Shown: positions 8,965 to 16,492 of the stretch, piece after piece
Layout: each line of letters starts with the position of its first letter
Position numbering within the stretch: position 1 is the first letter of the stretch
Origin: Streptomyces adelaidensis
GTDB taxonomy: Bacteria; Actinomycetota; Actinomycetes; Streptomycetales; Streptomycetaceae
Reading direction: 5' to 3'
Assembly: GCF_016598475.1 (NCBI RefSeq)
Contig: NZ_JAEMUX010000050.1
Span: 1-64,000, forward strand
Length of the DNA stretch: 64,000 nt
The notes under the pieces: model-generated
What the model was told of the DNA's origin: nothing
What the model saw: the letters and a program-made list of their open reading frames with translations, nothing else
Databases searched by the model: none
Made by a program: the position numbers and the translations under genes

Positions 8965-10299
8965 ATGGACTTCGAGCGTGCCCGATGGCAGGCCAGGCTT
9001 GACGAACTGGCGCGGAACCACCACGTACCCGGGGCCTGCCTGGCGGTCCTGGTCGACGGTGAAGTGCATGAGTTGGCTTCCGGTCTGCTGAATTCCGTCA
9101 GCGGCGTTGATATGACCACCGATTCCCTTTTCCAGATCGGATCGGTCAGCAAACTCTTCACGGCCACACTCGTCATGCAATTGATCGACGAAGGCCGACT
9201 GGAACTGGACACCCCGGTGCGTGCGGTGCTGCCCGAGTTCAGACTCGCGGACCGGGTCGCGACGGAGTGCGTGACGGTACGTCATCTGCTCAGTCACACC
9301 AGCGGGATCGAGGGTGCCTTCCACCCCGACACCGGCTCGGACGCGGACTGCCTGCGCAGGTATGTCGAGGCCTGCGCGGGGCTGGGCCAGTGCCATCCGG
9401 TCGGCGCGACCGTGTCGTACTGCCACAGCGGGTACATCATCGCGGGCCATGTCGTCGAGCGGATCACGGGAAAGGACTGGGACGCGGCGCTGCGCGAGCG
9501 CCTGCTCGATCCGCTGGGCCTTCGGGACACCGTCACGCTGCCCGGGGTGCCGCACCAGCGCCGGCGCGCGTTCGGACACATGGGCGACCCTGGCCAACCG
9601 CCCAGGATCGACCGCTGGGATCTGCCCCGTTCGCTGGGGCCGGGCGGCGGCATCTACACGACTGCCGCCGACCTCATCACCTTCGCCCGGATGCACCTCG
9701 CCGACGGCGCCGGCCTGCTGTCACCGGCCCTGACCACGGCCATGCGCGAACCGCAGCGCAAGGTCCCCGACGGCTGGACCGACGAACACCGAGGCCTCGG
9801 CTGGCTCCTCTTCGGCTGGGGCGGCCGGCAGGTCTACGGGCACGCGGGCATCGGACTCGGCCAGCACACCTTCCTGCACGTGGTGCAGGACCAGCGGATC
9901 GCCATCGCCCTCCTCGCCAACGGCGGAGACGCGGTGGCCCTGCACACCGACCTCCACAGCGAACTCCTGGGCGAACTGGCCGGCCTCACCGTGCCCCGCC
10001 TCGACGTACCCGCACACCCCCCGGAGGTGGACGTCGCACCCCTCGTCGGCACCTACCGCAACATCCTCTCCGTCGTACGCGTAGCAGCGGACGACACCGG
10101 CCTGTGGGCGATGCCCGTCTACTCCAGCGCCCTCGGCGTCAGCCCACCCCGCCGCATCGAACTCCTCCCCGTGACCAGCACCGTCTTCGCCGGCTACGAC
10201 CCGGCCCACCACTACCCCCGCCCCTGGACCTTCTACACCCTCCCCGACGGCACCCGGTACGCCTTGGCGGGCGGCTCGTCGATCCCCAGGGTCGCGTGA
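8965..10299 (+). CDS. beta-lactamase-fold serine hydrolase
   Basis: This encodes 444 residues. ATG 8965 is chosen because GGAG lies at 8949-8952 and the extension back to 8896 encodes no homologous sequence. The class C beta-lactamase/PBP fold is shown by the nucleophile motif SVSK (SxxK, about residues 56-59), LLSHTSG at about 111-117, the second-motif tyrosine in VSYCHSGY, and the late GHAGIG box. A roughly 100-residue C-terminal beta-barrel-like extension follows, as in esterase-type family members. No signal peptide is present, so it is probably cytoplasmic: an esterase or peptidase rather than a resistance enzyme. The substrate is unknown. Confidence 0.82.
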   Translation: MDFERARWQARLDELARNHHVPGACLAVLVDGEVHELASGLLNSVSGVDMTTDSLFQIGSVSKLFTATLVMQLIDEGRLELDTPVRAVLPEFRLADRVATECVTVRHLLSHTSGIEGAFHPDTGSDADCLRRYVEACAGLGQCHPVGATVSYCHSGYIIAGHVVERITGKDWDAALRERLLDPLGLRDTVTLPGVPHQRRRAFGHMGDPGQPPRIDRWDLPRSLGPGGGIYTTAADLITFARMHLADGAGLLSPALTTAMREPQRKVPDGWTDEHRGLGWLLFGWGGRQVYGHAGIGLGQHTFLHVVQDQRIAIALLANGGDAVALHTDLHSELLGELAGLTVPRLDVPAHPPEVDVAPLVGTYRNILSVVRVAADDTGLWAMPVYSSALGVSPPRRIELLPVTSTVFAGYDPAHHYPRPWTFYTLPDGTRYALAGGSSIPRVA

Positions 10300-10523
10300 G
10301 TCCGTGGGATTGGGAGGTGCTCACCGCTGCCCACGCCCACGGGCGGCCCATGATGGCCGCGCATCATGACGTTGATGTCTGAGACACGGGAGAAGTCGCC
10401 CCGCCCGGTGGCCTCGCCACGCAGCTCGGCCAGCCGGGCGCACTCCTCACAGCCGGCCACCGGCGAGGGCGGGCCGAGAGGGAGGCCGAGCGTGAGGGGC
10501 GGGTCCATGGTCGTCTTCGTCAT
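10233..10523 (-). CDS. small hypothetical protein
   Basis: This encodes 96 residues starting MTKTTMDPPLTLGLPLGPPS, with GGAGG (10531-10535) before ATG 10523. Its start codon overlaps the stop of the upstream gene (ATGA), so the two are translationally coupled. It has a single CxxC (GCEECARL, about residues 25-32) and then a polar helix-like stretch. The 3' part overlaps the end of the hydrolase gene on the other strand by 67 bp. I do not recognise a family; its position after a similarly unknown protein and near XRE/DUF5753 genes is common in Streptomyces. Confidence 0.6.
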   Translation of the reverse strand: MTKTTMDPPLTLGLPLGPPSPVAGCEECARLAELRGEATGRGDFSRVSDINVMMRGHHGPPVGVGSGEHLPIPRTHATLGIDEPPAKAYRVPSGRV

Positions 10524-10981
10524 CCGGAGGCCTCCGACGGGGCGCCGAGCCCGAACGCGGCACCGAGGAGTACGGGATCGGTGAGCCGACCGGACCCGTC
10601 CGGGTACTCCAGCCACAGGCGGTCGCTGGGAGGACGGAGGGGATATCGGGCGGGTGGGCACATCAGGACCCAGCCGGGTGGGTGGACCGTGAGCTGCCCG
10701 ACGTGGTCCAGATCGTCACCCGGATCGGCCGGGAGAAGCCACCAGGCCAGGTCCATTTCCACATCCGCGAGAACCGGACCCACCCCCTCCGCCCCGATCC
10801 GCCGCATCGCCTTTACTGACGCCCCCAGCGGCGCCTGCGCCACCGTCCAGTACGGGCCGGTGGAGAACGGCGCCAATTCCTCGTTCCGCCATGCGCGTTG
10901 TACGGCGGTGGGGCGGTCCGTGCAGGAGAGGAGCCAGTCGTAGCCTGACCGGCGGGGCGAGAGGGGAGTCCTTGGGGGCAT
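10520..10981 (-). CDS. hypothetical protein, coupled to the following small gene
   Basis: This encodes 153 residues beginning MPPRTPLSPRRSGYDWLLSC. No strong ribosome binding site is seen, so the start may be further inside. It contains the fragments WWLLPADPGDDLDHVGQLTV and PPGWVLMCPPARYPLRPPSD. Its composition looks like a real Streptomyces coding frame and its stop overlaps the next start (ATGA). I cannot assign a family. It may work with the CxxC protein encoded immediately downstream. Confidence 0.6.
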   Translation of the reverse strand: MPPRTPLSPRRSGYDWLLSCTDRPTAVQRAWRNEELAPFSTGPYWTVAQAPLGASVKAMRRIGAEGVGPVLADVEMDLAWWLLPADPGDDLDHVGQLTVHPPGWVLMCPPARYPLRPPSDRLWLEYPDGSGRLTDPVLLGAAFGLGAPSEASG

Positions 10982-11067
10982 GGGCAGGACCGTAGACAGC
11001 CGGGTTGCCCGGGCGCGCGCCGATTGCGCGCAATTGCATCTGCGGGCACAGGGCTTGTGCCGATTGC

Positions 11068-11916
11068 CTACGCGCGGTCCAGTGCCGCCCGCGCCCGGCC
11101 GATCAGACGGCGTGCCGGGGCCCCGTACTCCGCCGACTCGGCCAGCCAGTCCCAGGCGCGCTCGTACAGCTCGATGTCCTCATCGCCGGTGAGCCAGAGT
11201 TCCTCGCTGATCGTCTCGACGATCACCAGTCGCCGATCGTAGATCCAGAACGCGTGCGGTGCCGTACGGCGCAGCTGCGTGCCGAACGGGATGATGCCCA
11301 GCTCCACCCGACGCTGCCCCACCAGGCCGTACAGCCGGTCCAGTTGCTCGGCCATTACATCCGCCGGGCACGATCGGTGGTACAGCGATGCCTCGCAAAC
11401 AAGGAACCGGAAAGACTTGCCCGGCTTGTACAGTGCCTCCTGGCGGCGCATGCGTGTCTCGACGGCGGCCTCTGTGGTGGACGGGATACCGCGGAACTCG
11501 GCATTGGAGTCGAAGATGACCCTGGCGTAGTCGGGCGTCTGGAACAGGCCCGGAATGCGCGAGACTTCAAGGCCACGGATCTCCGTGGTCTCGTCGGTCT
11601 GCCGGACGGCGATCTCCTGGCGCCCGCGGTGGCCGCTGGCCAGCTGCCGCCGCCACGAGCGGTGCCGTTGCTTCATCTCCAGCCCGGCACGCAACCCCTG
11701 GAGTTCGGCCTCGACATCCGGGCGGTCCACGGCCCGGGCCCATGCGATGAGGTCGGCGGCGCTGGGAGTCTGCTTGCCATTCTGGAGTCGGGATACTTTC
11801 GAGGGCTGCCAGCCGAGTCGGACGGCCAGGTCCTTGCCTTCCAGACCTGCCTCGGTGCGCAGCTCGCGCAGCCGTTCACCGAGGGCTTCTCTGGCGGTCT
11901 GGAAATCGGTGGTCAC
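11068..11916 (-). CDS. XRE-family regulator with DUF5753 domain
   Basis: This encodes 282 residues from GTG 11916, which overlaps the stop of the upstream gene (GTGA). The XRE helix-turn-helix is at residues about 12-65 (LRTEAGLEGKDLAVRLGWQPSKVSRLQ). The DUF5753 domain follows (IPGLFQTPDYARVIF, then EASLYHR, IIPFGT and AFWIYD). This family regulates adjacent small genes in Streptomyces; the upstream partner here is a DUF6879-type gene broken by a tandem duplication. The regulator itself looks intact, though its translation may depend on ribosomes that terminate at the partner's stop. Confidence 0.85.
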   Translation of the reverse strand: MTTDFQTAREALGERLRELRTEAGLEGKDLAVRLGWQPSKVSRLQNGKQTPSAADLIAWARAVDRPDVEAELQGLRAGLEMKQRHRSWRRQLASGHRGRQEIAVRQTDETTEIRGLEVSRIPGLFQTPDYARVIFDSNAEFRGIPSTTEAAVETRMRRQEALYKPGKSFRFLVCEASLYHRSCPADVMAEQLDRLYGLVGQRRVELGIIPFGTQLRRTAPHAFWIYDRRLVIVETISEELWLTGDEDIELYERAWDWLAESAEYGAPARRLIGRARAALDRA

Positions 11917-12682
11917 ATGGTGGAACGTACCCGCCTGGCGAACTCTTCGGTACGTACGGCGTGGTGCCAGGCCGCGTCCCTGGCCTGGCAGGCGGCAAGG
12001 ACCTCGGCCGGATCTTCGGTGACGTACACGCCGAGGGTGGTGTCTTCGTCGTCGAATGCGAAACGGGCCACGATCTGGGAGTCGAACAGCCAGAAGTCGT
12101 ACTCCGGAAGCCGTAGTTGCTCGGCCTCGGCGCGGGTGAGGTTGCGGATGTCCTCGCCTGCGGTGACGTTGTTGGGAGCGCTGGCCAGAAGGAACTTCTG
12201 CCCCTGAGTGGGCGGTTCGTCGACGATCCGTACCCGCTCGAACCGCTTGCCCGCCTGCGTCTGCGCGCAGATGTTGTCCTTCCAGAGATTCGGCGGGTCC
12301 TGGGAGATGTCCTCGTCCGCCAGGAAACGCGCCCACTTCGGTCCATTGCGGTCGGTGGCGTAGCCCCGCCGGGTCTCCAGGCGGTGGCGTAGCCCCGCCG
12401 GGTCTCCAGCCGCCATGCCGTGTGCCGGAACTCATGGAAGAGGTGAGTGATGGAGGCGAACGGCTGGAGACCCGGACGCTCGCCGCTGGGGGTGTGGCGC
12501 GCGAGGAGACAGCGGGGGACGCGGACGAAGCCCTCGGACTCCTTGACATCCCGCAACTGCGCGAGATGGCCCGGGTCGGTCTCGAGATAACCCTGTACGA
12601 GAATCTCGTCCGTCCCCTCGATCTCGTACAGAGTCGGGCAGTCGCCGTCGTCGCTGCTCGTCCCGATGAACCTGAGCGTCAT
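11913..12682 (-). pseudogene. DUF6879-type gene frameshifted by a tandem duplication
   Basis: ATG 12682 (MTLRFIGTSSDDGDCPTLYE) opens a frame that reads through HTAWRLETRRGYAT and then shifts. The correct continuation, DRNGPKWARFLADEDISQ to the stop at 11913, lies in another frame. Between the two are adjacent 28-bp identical copies with a 29-bp period (12353-12409). Removing 29 bp yields one uninterrupted frame of 247 codons, so the lesion is a single recent duplication. The N-terminal part resembles the small proteins that usually precede DUF6879 genes and the C-terminal part the DUF6879 domain, with residues such as FLLASAPNNV and DFWLFDS. Function is unknown; the family accompanies XRE/DUF5753 regulators. 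Reversion by slippage is possible. Confidence 0.8.
12353..12409. repeat. 28-bp tandem duplication (period 29)
   Basis: 12353-12380 and 12382-12409 are identical 28-mers separated by one base. Because 29 is not a multiple of three, the duplication shifts the frame of the DUF6879-type gene. Confidence 0.95.
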
Positions 12683-12823
12683 GTTGCCCTCCGTCAGCGC
12701 TGGTTGGAGCCCCAGGATGCACGGAGTGGGCGTGCGCGCGTCGGAGGATTGCTCAGGATTGTGCGCAAGTCCGGAGACGCGGGGATTGCGCGCAAGCAGG
12801 TACGGCGAGAGGTCTGGCTCGCG

Positions 12824-13096
12824 TCAGTCGTCGGACGTGTCGCCTTCGGCGGCGTTCGGAGACTCGCGCTCGACGACGAACGACCCCTTCCCGCGCACGG
12901 TGACGATCAGACCGCGCTGGCTCAGGAGTTGAAGGGCGGATCGAGCGGTCGGACGCGAAACGCTGAATTCGTCGCAGATGGCCGCCTCGGACGGGACCCG
13001 GCGGCGGGGCGGATACGTGCCGTCCGCGATGCGTGCGCTGAGTATGACGGCGATCTGCTCGTACAGCGGTTCGGGGCCTTCAAGGTCGACAGTCAT
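12824..13096 (-). CDS. short GntR-family winged-helix regulator
   Basis: This encodes 90 residues. Nearly the whole protein is a GntR DNA-binding domain: PLYEQIAVILSARIADGTYP, then the recognition region VSRPTARSALQLL and the wing RGKGSFVV. There is no effector domain, only a short acidic tail (NAAEGDTSDD). Such stand-alone GntR domains are frequent in Streptomyces and in the transfer regions of integrative plasmids, so it could be a local or element-borne repressor. No operator could be assigned. Confidence 0.85.
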   Translation of the reverse strand: MTVDLEGPEPLYEQIAVILSARIADGTYPPRRRVPSEAAICDEFSVSRPTARSALQLLSQRGLIVTVRGKGSFVVERESPNAAEGDTSDD

Positions 13097-13296
13097 ATCT
13101 CGACCCTATTTAACCTGCGACGATGCCTATCGATATGTGTGGATGCATGACATCACATGACAGCACCTTACAGTGTCGTCGCCTTTCTGCTGGGAGACTA
13201 GCTGGTGCAGCCACCTGGGGCAGTCCCTGGAACTTCTCCAGCCCAGGAGGCCATGGCCGTCACCCGACACCACGACGATCGAGCAACCAACCCCGG

Positions 13297-15117
13297 TCAG
13301 CAACCATGCAGGTCAAAGCTCCCTACAGGAGAGCCACACCCTCCTTGGTCTCGTCGCGGCAGGTGTCGCAGGCACTCGGCGACCGCTGTGCTGACGGCGT
13401 TCGCTGTTGTCGGGGACAGGAGCTGAGGAAAGGTCAGGAAGTCCTGGAGGGGCGCCACCACGGACGAGAGCACCGACTCGATCTCATGTGGTCGTAGCAA
13501 GCCGATCGCCTTCCGCAGCTCCGCGAGGCCATCCGCCTCGCGGCCCGTCAGCAACAAGGTGTCCGCGAGGTCGAAGACGGGCCACGGGTTGGTTCCCGCC
13601 GCGTCCTCCGCGGCGAAACGCGCCAGGTGCTCCAAGCGGCGGAAGCGGCCGAAGACAGGGGAAGGGTCGGTGCCGCGGGCCCCGTGGAGGAGCAGTTCGA
13701 CCCGGGCCTCGTTGAGCCGTGGATAGGTGTCGTTGCCGCTCAGCCCGACGGCCCGGCTGTAGCAGGTGAAGGCCCTCTCCAGCTCCGTCATGTCGAACCG
13801 CTCGGGAGGATCACGGCGGGCCAGGCGCCGGTGCAGGCCGCCGAGCGTGGCCCAGGTCTCCGCGTCGGAGTCGTCGAGTTCGACGGCGCGAGCGAGAGCG
13901 TCGGCCGCCTCCTGGAGGGCACCGCGCTTGCTGCGCGTAGTGCCCAGCTCACGCCAGCTCGGGGCGTGGTCGGCCCGCAGCCGTACACAGATCCCCAGCG
14001 CGTGCTCCGCTTCGGCGTAGCGGTTCTCCCGGCGCAGCGCCACACCCAGCTCGAAGTGCCCGCGCAAGCTGGAGGGATTGCGGGCCACGGCCTCGTGCAG
14101 CAATTCGAGGCTGCGCGCTTGGTCGTCGCCGCTCAGGGCGAGCGCGGCGGCGATAAGGTCCTCGCCCTGTTGCGCCCGCAGATTCGCGATTTCCAGGGCC
14201 AGCGCCTCGTAGTCGGAGCGAGGCACGGTGACGTAGTCGGAGCCCTCGCGCACCGGGCTGTCCACATGTTCCGGCCGCCGCAGTCCCTCGACCGCGGCCT
14301 GCGTGATCTGCCGCTGAGCCTCCTTGAGCTCCTCCGGCATGGGCCCATAGCGGATCACCCGGCTCGCCGAGACGTTGAACCGCACTTCCTCGATGTCCTG
14401 GGAGATCAGCACGGTCACCGCGTCGCGCAGCGCCCAGCGGACACCGAGTTCGAGGTAGACGTTGGGATTCGCGCCGCTCAGGTCGGCTATGTAGACGTCG
14501 GCGTCCATGGCCTCGCTGAACATCGAGCGGTGGATCGTCCCCATGAACGTCTTTTCCTTCTCGATGGACAGCTGCGTTTCGCAGCCCAGCGCCTCGCTGA
14601 TGAGGGCCTCCACCGGGTCCAGCAGTTGGCGCCGGATCTCGGGGATGTTCGTCCAGCGGGCCTGCGTGCCCATCGAGGTGCCCGGCATCGCCACGAAGAT
14701 TCGAATGATTCGAGGTGGTTCGCCGACTGCGGACGCCTCGGCCGGCTGATCGGGCTCGGGTGCCCGCCGCACCTCGGTCGCGGCGGTGCCGACGGTGCCG
14801 GCGGCGCTCTGCCTGGCCGAGTTCTGAAGGAGCTGGAGGGCGCTCCAGCGGTCGCGCCAGACCTCGACCCGTGAGTCCCGTGGTGAGACCGGGTGGTGGC
14901 CGCCGTCGGTGAATCCCAGGAGCGTTCGTACGAGTGCTAGCAGCAGGTCGAGTCGCGGCAGGCGCTTGCCGTTGAGTACCTCGCTGACGGTCGACGGGGG
15001 GAGTGGGCACCCCGTGGGCGCATGTCGTTCGATCTCGCGCAGGGTTGGGTTGCCGTGCTGGATCTGAAGGGCTTTCAAGTCTGTGGCCAGCTCAGCGCGG
15101 CCCTGCTGGACATCCAC
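13297..15117 (-). CDS. HTH / TIR- or deoxyribosyltransferase-like / TPR protein
   Basis: This encodes 606 residues from GTG 15117 with a weak ribosome binding site. Residues about 10-65 resemble an XRE-like helix-turn-helix (LREIERHA, PSTVSEVLNGKRLP). Residues about 136-280 form an alpha/beta domain with RIFVAMPGTSMG at its first strand and DADVYIADLSGANPNVYLEL in its core. The NPNVYxELG pattern is shared by nucleoside 2-deoxyribosyltransferase-like and TIR-like domains, with Glu about 223 as the candidate catalytic residue. Residues about 320-600 are TPR-like repeats (HFELGVALRRENRYAEAEHA, SWRELGTTRSKRGALQEAAD). A DNA-binding, nucleotide-processing and protein-interaction module in one chain suggests a sensor-effector, possibly in defence, but no function is established. 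Confidence 0.7.
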   Translation of the reverse strand: MDVQQGRAELATDLKALQIQHGNPTLREIERHAPTGCPLPPSTVSEVLNGKRLPRLDLLLALVRTLLGFTDGGHHPVSPRDSRVEVWRDRWSALQLLQNSARQSAAGTVGTAATEVRRAPEPDQPAEASAVGEPPRIIRIFVAMPGTSMGTQARWTNIPEIRRQLLDPVEALISEALGCETQLSIEKEKTFMGTIHRSMFSEAMDADVYIADLSGANPNVYLELGVRWALRDAVTVLISQDIEEVRFNVSASRVIRYGPMPEELKEAQRQITQAAVEGLRRPEHVDSPVREGSDYVTVPRSDYEALALEIANLRAQQGEDLIAAALALSGDDQARSLELLHEAVARNPSSLRGHFELGVALRRENRYAEAEHALGICVRLRADHAPSWRELGTTRSKRGALQEAADALARAVELDDSDAETWATLGGLHRRLARRDPPERFDMTELERAFTCYSRAVGLSGNDTYPRLNEARVELLLHGARGTDPSPVFGRFRRLEHLARFAAEDAAGTNPWPVFDLADTLLLTGREADGLAELRKAIGLLRPHEIESVLSSVVAPLQDFLTFPQLLSPTTANAVSTAVAECLRHLPRRDQGGCGSPVGSFDLHGC

Positions 15118-15266
15118 CTGGTCACCCCCGATGCCGTCCCTGCTTCCCCGGACAGGAAGGGCTCCAGCCGTCCGACGGCGTTCGCCGACGTCCGGTCATG
15201 TCCGGGACGCTGCGGGACTGTTCGACCACCTCAGCATTCCCCCCGCGGCCCCGCTTCACTGGCGGC

Positions 15267-15491
15267 ATGACAGAGAAATCACGTGTTACGAAGAGTTCGA
15301 CCGACCAGGGAGCGCGTGCGGCGGCTCGCGCCGCTCTCGCCGAGCGCACCCTCGACTTCGTCGCCCTGGTGACCCTGCTCGGCGTCGTCACCGCCGTGTT
15401 CCTACTGGCCGGCCCCCAAGCCTTCGCCGCCGTCACCTCTGTCGGCACGGGTCTGTTCGCGGCCTGGCGTGGCCACCGGCGGCAGACCTGA
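15267..15491 (+). CDS. small single-span membrane protein
   Basis: This encodes 74 residues from ATG 15267, beginning MTEKSRVTKSSTDQGARAAA. An alanine/arginine-rich amphipathic N-terminus precedes a hydrophobic stretch at about residues 32-62 (LDFVALVTLLGVVTAVFLLA, then FAAVTSVGTGLF) and a short basic tail. No strong ribosome binding site is seen, so confidence is moderate. No family is recognised. Confidence 0.5.
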   Translation: MTEKSRVTKSSTDQGARAAARAALAERTLDFVALVTLLGVVTAVFLLAGPQAFAAVTSVGTGLFAAWRGHRRQT

Positions 15492-15553
15492 CGCGGCCGG
15501 GTCCGCCGACGCGCCGTCCCAGCCACTGTCACCAGGGGTCCGAGCAGAAAAGC

Positions 15554-15591
15554 AATCGGCCCCGGTCCGCTTTCGCGAACCGGGGCCGATT
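15554..15591 (-). terminator. hairpin terminator after tRNA-His
   Basis: Perfect 13-bp arms AATCGGCCCCGGT (15554-15566) and ACCGGGGCCGATT (15579-15591) flank a 12-base loop directly downstream of the minus-strand tRNA. It could also end the small plus-strand gene at 15491. Confidence 0.85.
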
Positions 15592-15597
15592 CATCAG

Positions 15598-15671
15598 GGT
15601 GAGTGACGGGACTCGAACCCGCGGCATCCTGGACCACAACCAGGTGCTCTACCAGCTGAGCTACACCCACC
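15598..15671 (-). tRNA. tRNA-His (anticodon GTG)
   Basis: The reverse strand folds as a tRNA. The acceptor arms GTGGGTG and CACTCAC pair over 7 bp with one G-U. A D-arm AGCTCAGCTGGTAGAGC, an anticodon stem-loop CTGGTTGTGGTCCAG with GTG, and a T-arm GCGGGTTCGAGTCCCGT follow. A templated extra G at the 5' end (15671) faces a C discriminator, the hallmark of tRNA-His. CCA is not encoded. No integrase is adjacent. Confidence 0.95.
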
Positions 15672-15797
15672 ATGACCGGCGGTTCATCCGAAGGTTTCCC
15701 CGACCGGCCGAGAAAAAGTGTACAGGGTCTTCAGGGGTGCCCGCGCACATGTTTCGGCGGGGGCGGTTCGGGGGCCGGTGAGGGCCCGGGGACGGGG

Positions 15798-16400
15798 TTA
15801 CCGGGCGGGCAGGACGTGCTTCGCGGCGATCGTGCGGGCCGTCTCCGAGTCGGGGCCGGGCTGCGGGACGAAGATCGCCTCGCGGTAGTAGCGGAGCTCG
15901 GCGATGGATTCGCGGATGTCCGCCAGCGCCCGGTGGTTGCCGTTCTTCTCGGGGCTGTTGAAGTACGCCCTCGGGTACCAGCGGCGGGCCAGCTCCTTGA
16001 TGGAGGAGACGTCCACGATGCGGTAGTGGAGGTAGTCCTCCAGCGTGGGCATGTCCCGGAGCAGGAAGCCCCGGTCCGTGCCCACCGTGTTGCCGCACAG
16101 GGGTGCCTTGCGCGGTTCCTTCACGTGTTCGCGTACGTAGGCCAGGACCTGCGCCTCGGCGTCCGCCAGCGTCGTGCCGCCGGCGAGCGCGTCGAGGAGG
16201 CCGGACGCGGTGTGCATCTGGCGCACCACCTCCAGCATGGTCTCCAGAGTCGAGTCCGGCGGGCGGACGACGATGTCGACACCTTCGCCGAGCACGTTCA
16301 GCTCGGAGTCGGTGACGAGGGCGGCCACCTCGATGAGCGCGTCGTCGGACAGCGAGAGGCCGGTCATCTCGCAGTCGATCCACACCATGCGATCGTTCAT
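15798..16400 (-). CDS. orn: oligoribonuclease
   Basis: This 200-residue DEDDh exonuclease degrades 2-5-nucleotide RNA fragments and, in streptomycetes, the c-di-GMP product pGpG. The first catalytic motif WIDCEMTG is at residues about 7-14. Later come VRQMHTASGL, GNTVGTDRGFL and the final H/D motif NHRALADI. ATG 16400 gives the normal family length; a longer upstream frame continues only as antisense to adpA. It lies directly downstream of adpA in the same direction, the arrangement conserved in Streptomyces, where it affects growth and sporulation. Confidence 0.96.
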   Translation of the reverse strand: MNDRMVWIDCEMTGLSLSDDALIEVAALVTDSELNVLGEGVDIVVRPPDSTLETMLEVVRQMHTASGLLDALAGGTTLADAEAQVLAYVREHVKEPRKAPLCGNTVGTDRGFLLRDMPTLEDYLHYRIVDVSSIKELARRWYPRAYFNSPEKNGNHRALADIRESIAELRYYREAIFVPQPGPDSETARTIAAKHVLPAR

Positions 16401-16430
16401 ATGTCTCACCTTACGGCCCGTGACAGCCGT

Positions 16431-16476
16431 ACGGCCCGGTCCTGCACCTGGGCGAACCAGGGCGGGACCGGGCCGT
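16431..16476 (-). terminator. hairpin between adpA and orn
   Basis: Arms ACGGCCCGGTCCTGC (16431-16445) and GCGGGACCGGGCCGT (16462-16476) pair over 15 bp with one G-U. They lie just after the adpA stop and may terminate or attenuate adpA transcription before orn. Confidence 0.75.
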
Positions 16477-16492
16477 CGTGTGCCCATGGGGC

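Noticed and set aside
8965..10299. Beta-lactam resistance enzyme
   Set aside because: No signal peptide and an extra C-terminal domain; more like an esterase or peptidase of the class C fold.
15598..15671. tRNA-His as attachment site of an integrative element
   Set aside because: No integrase or direct repeat of the tRNA 3' end is seen nearby.
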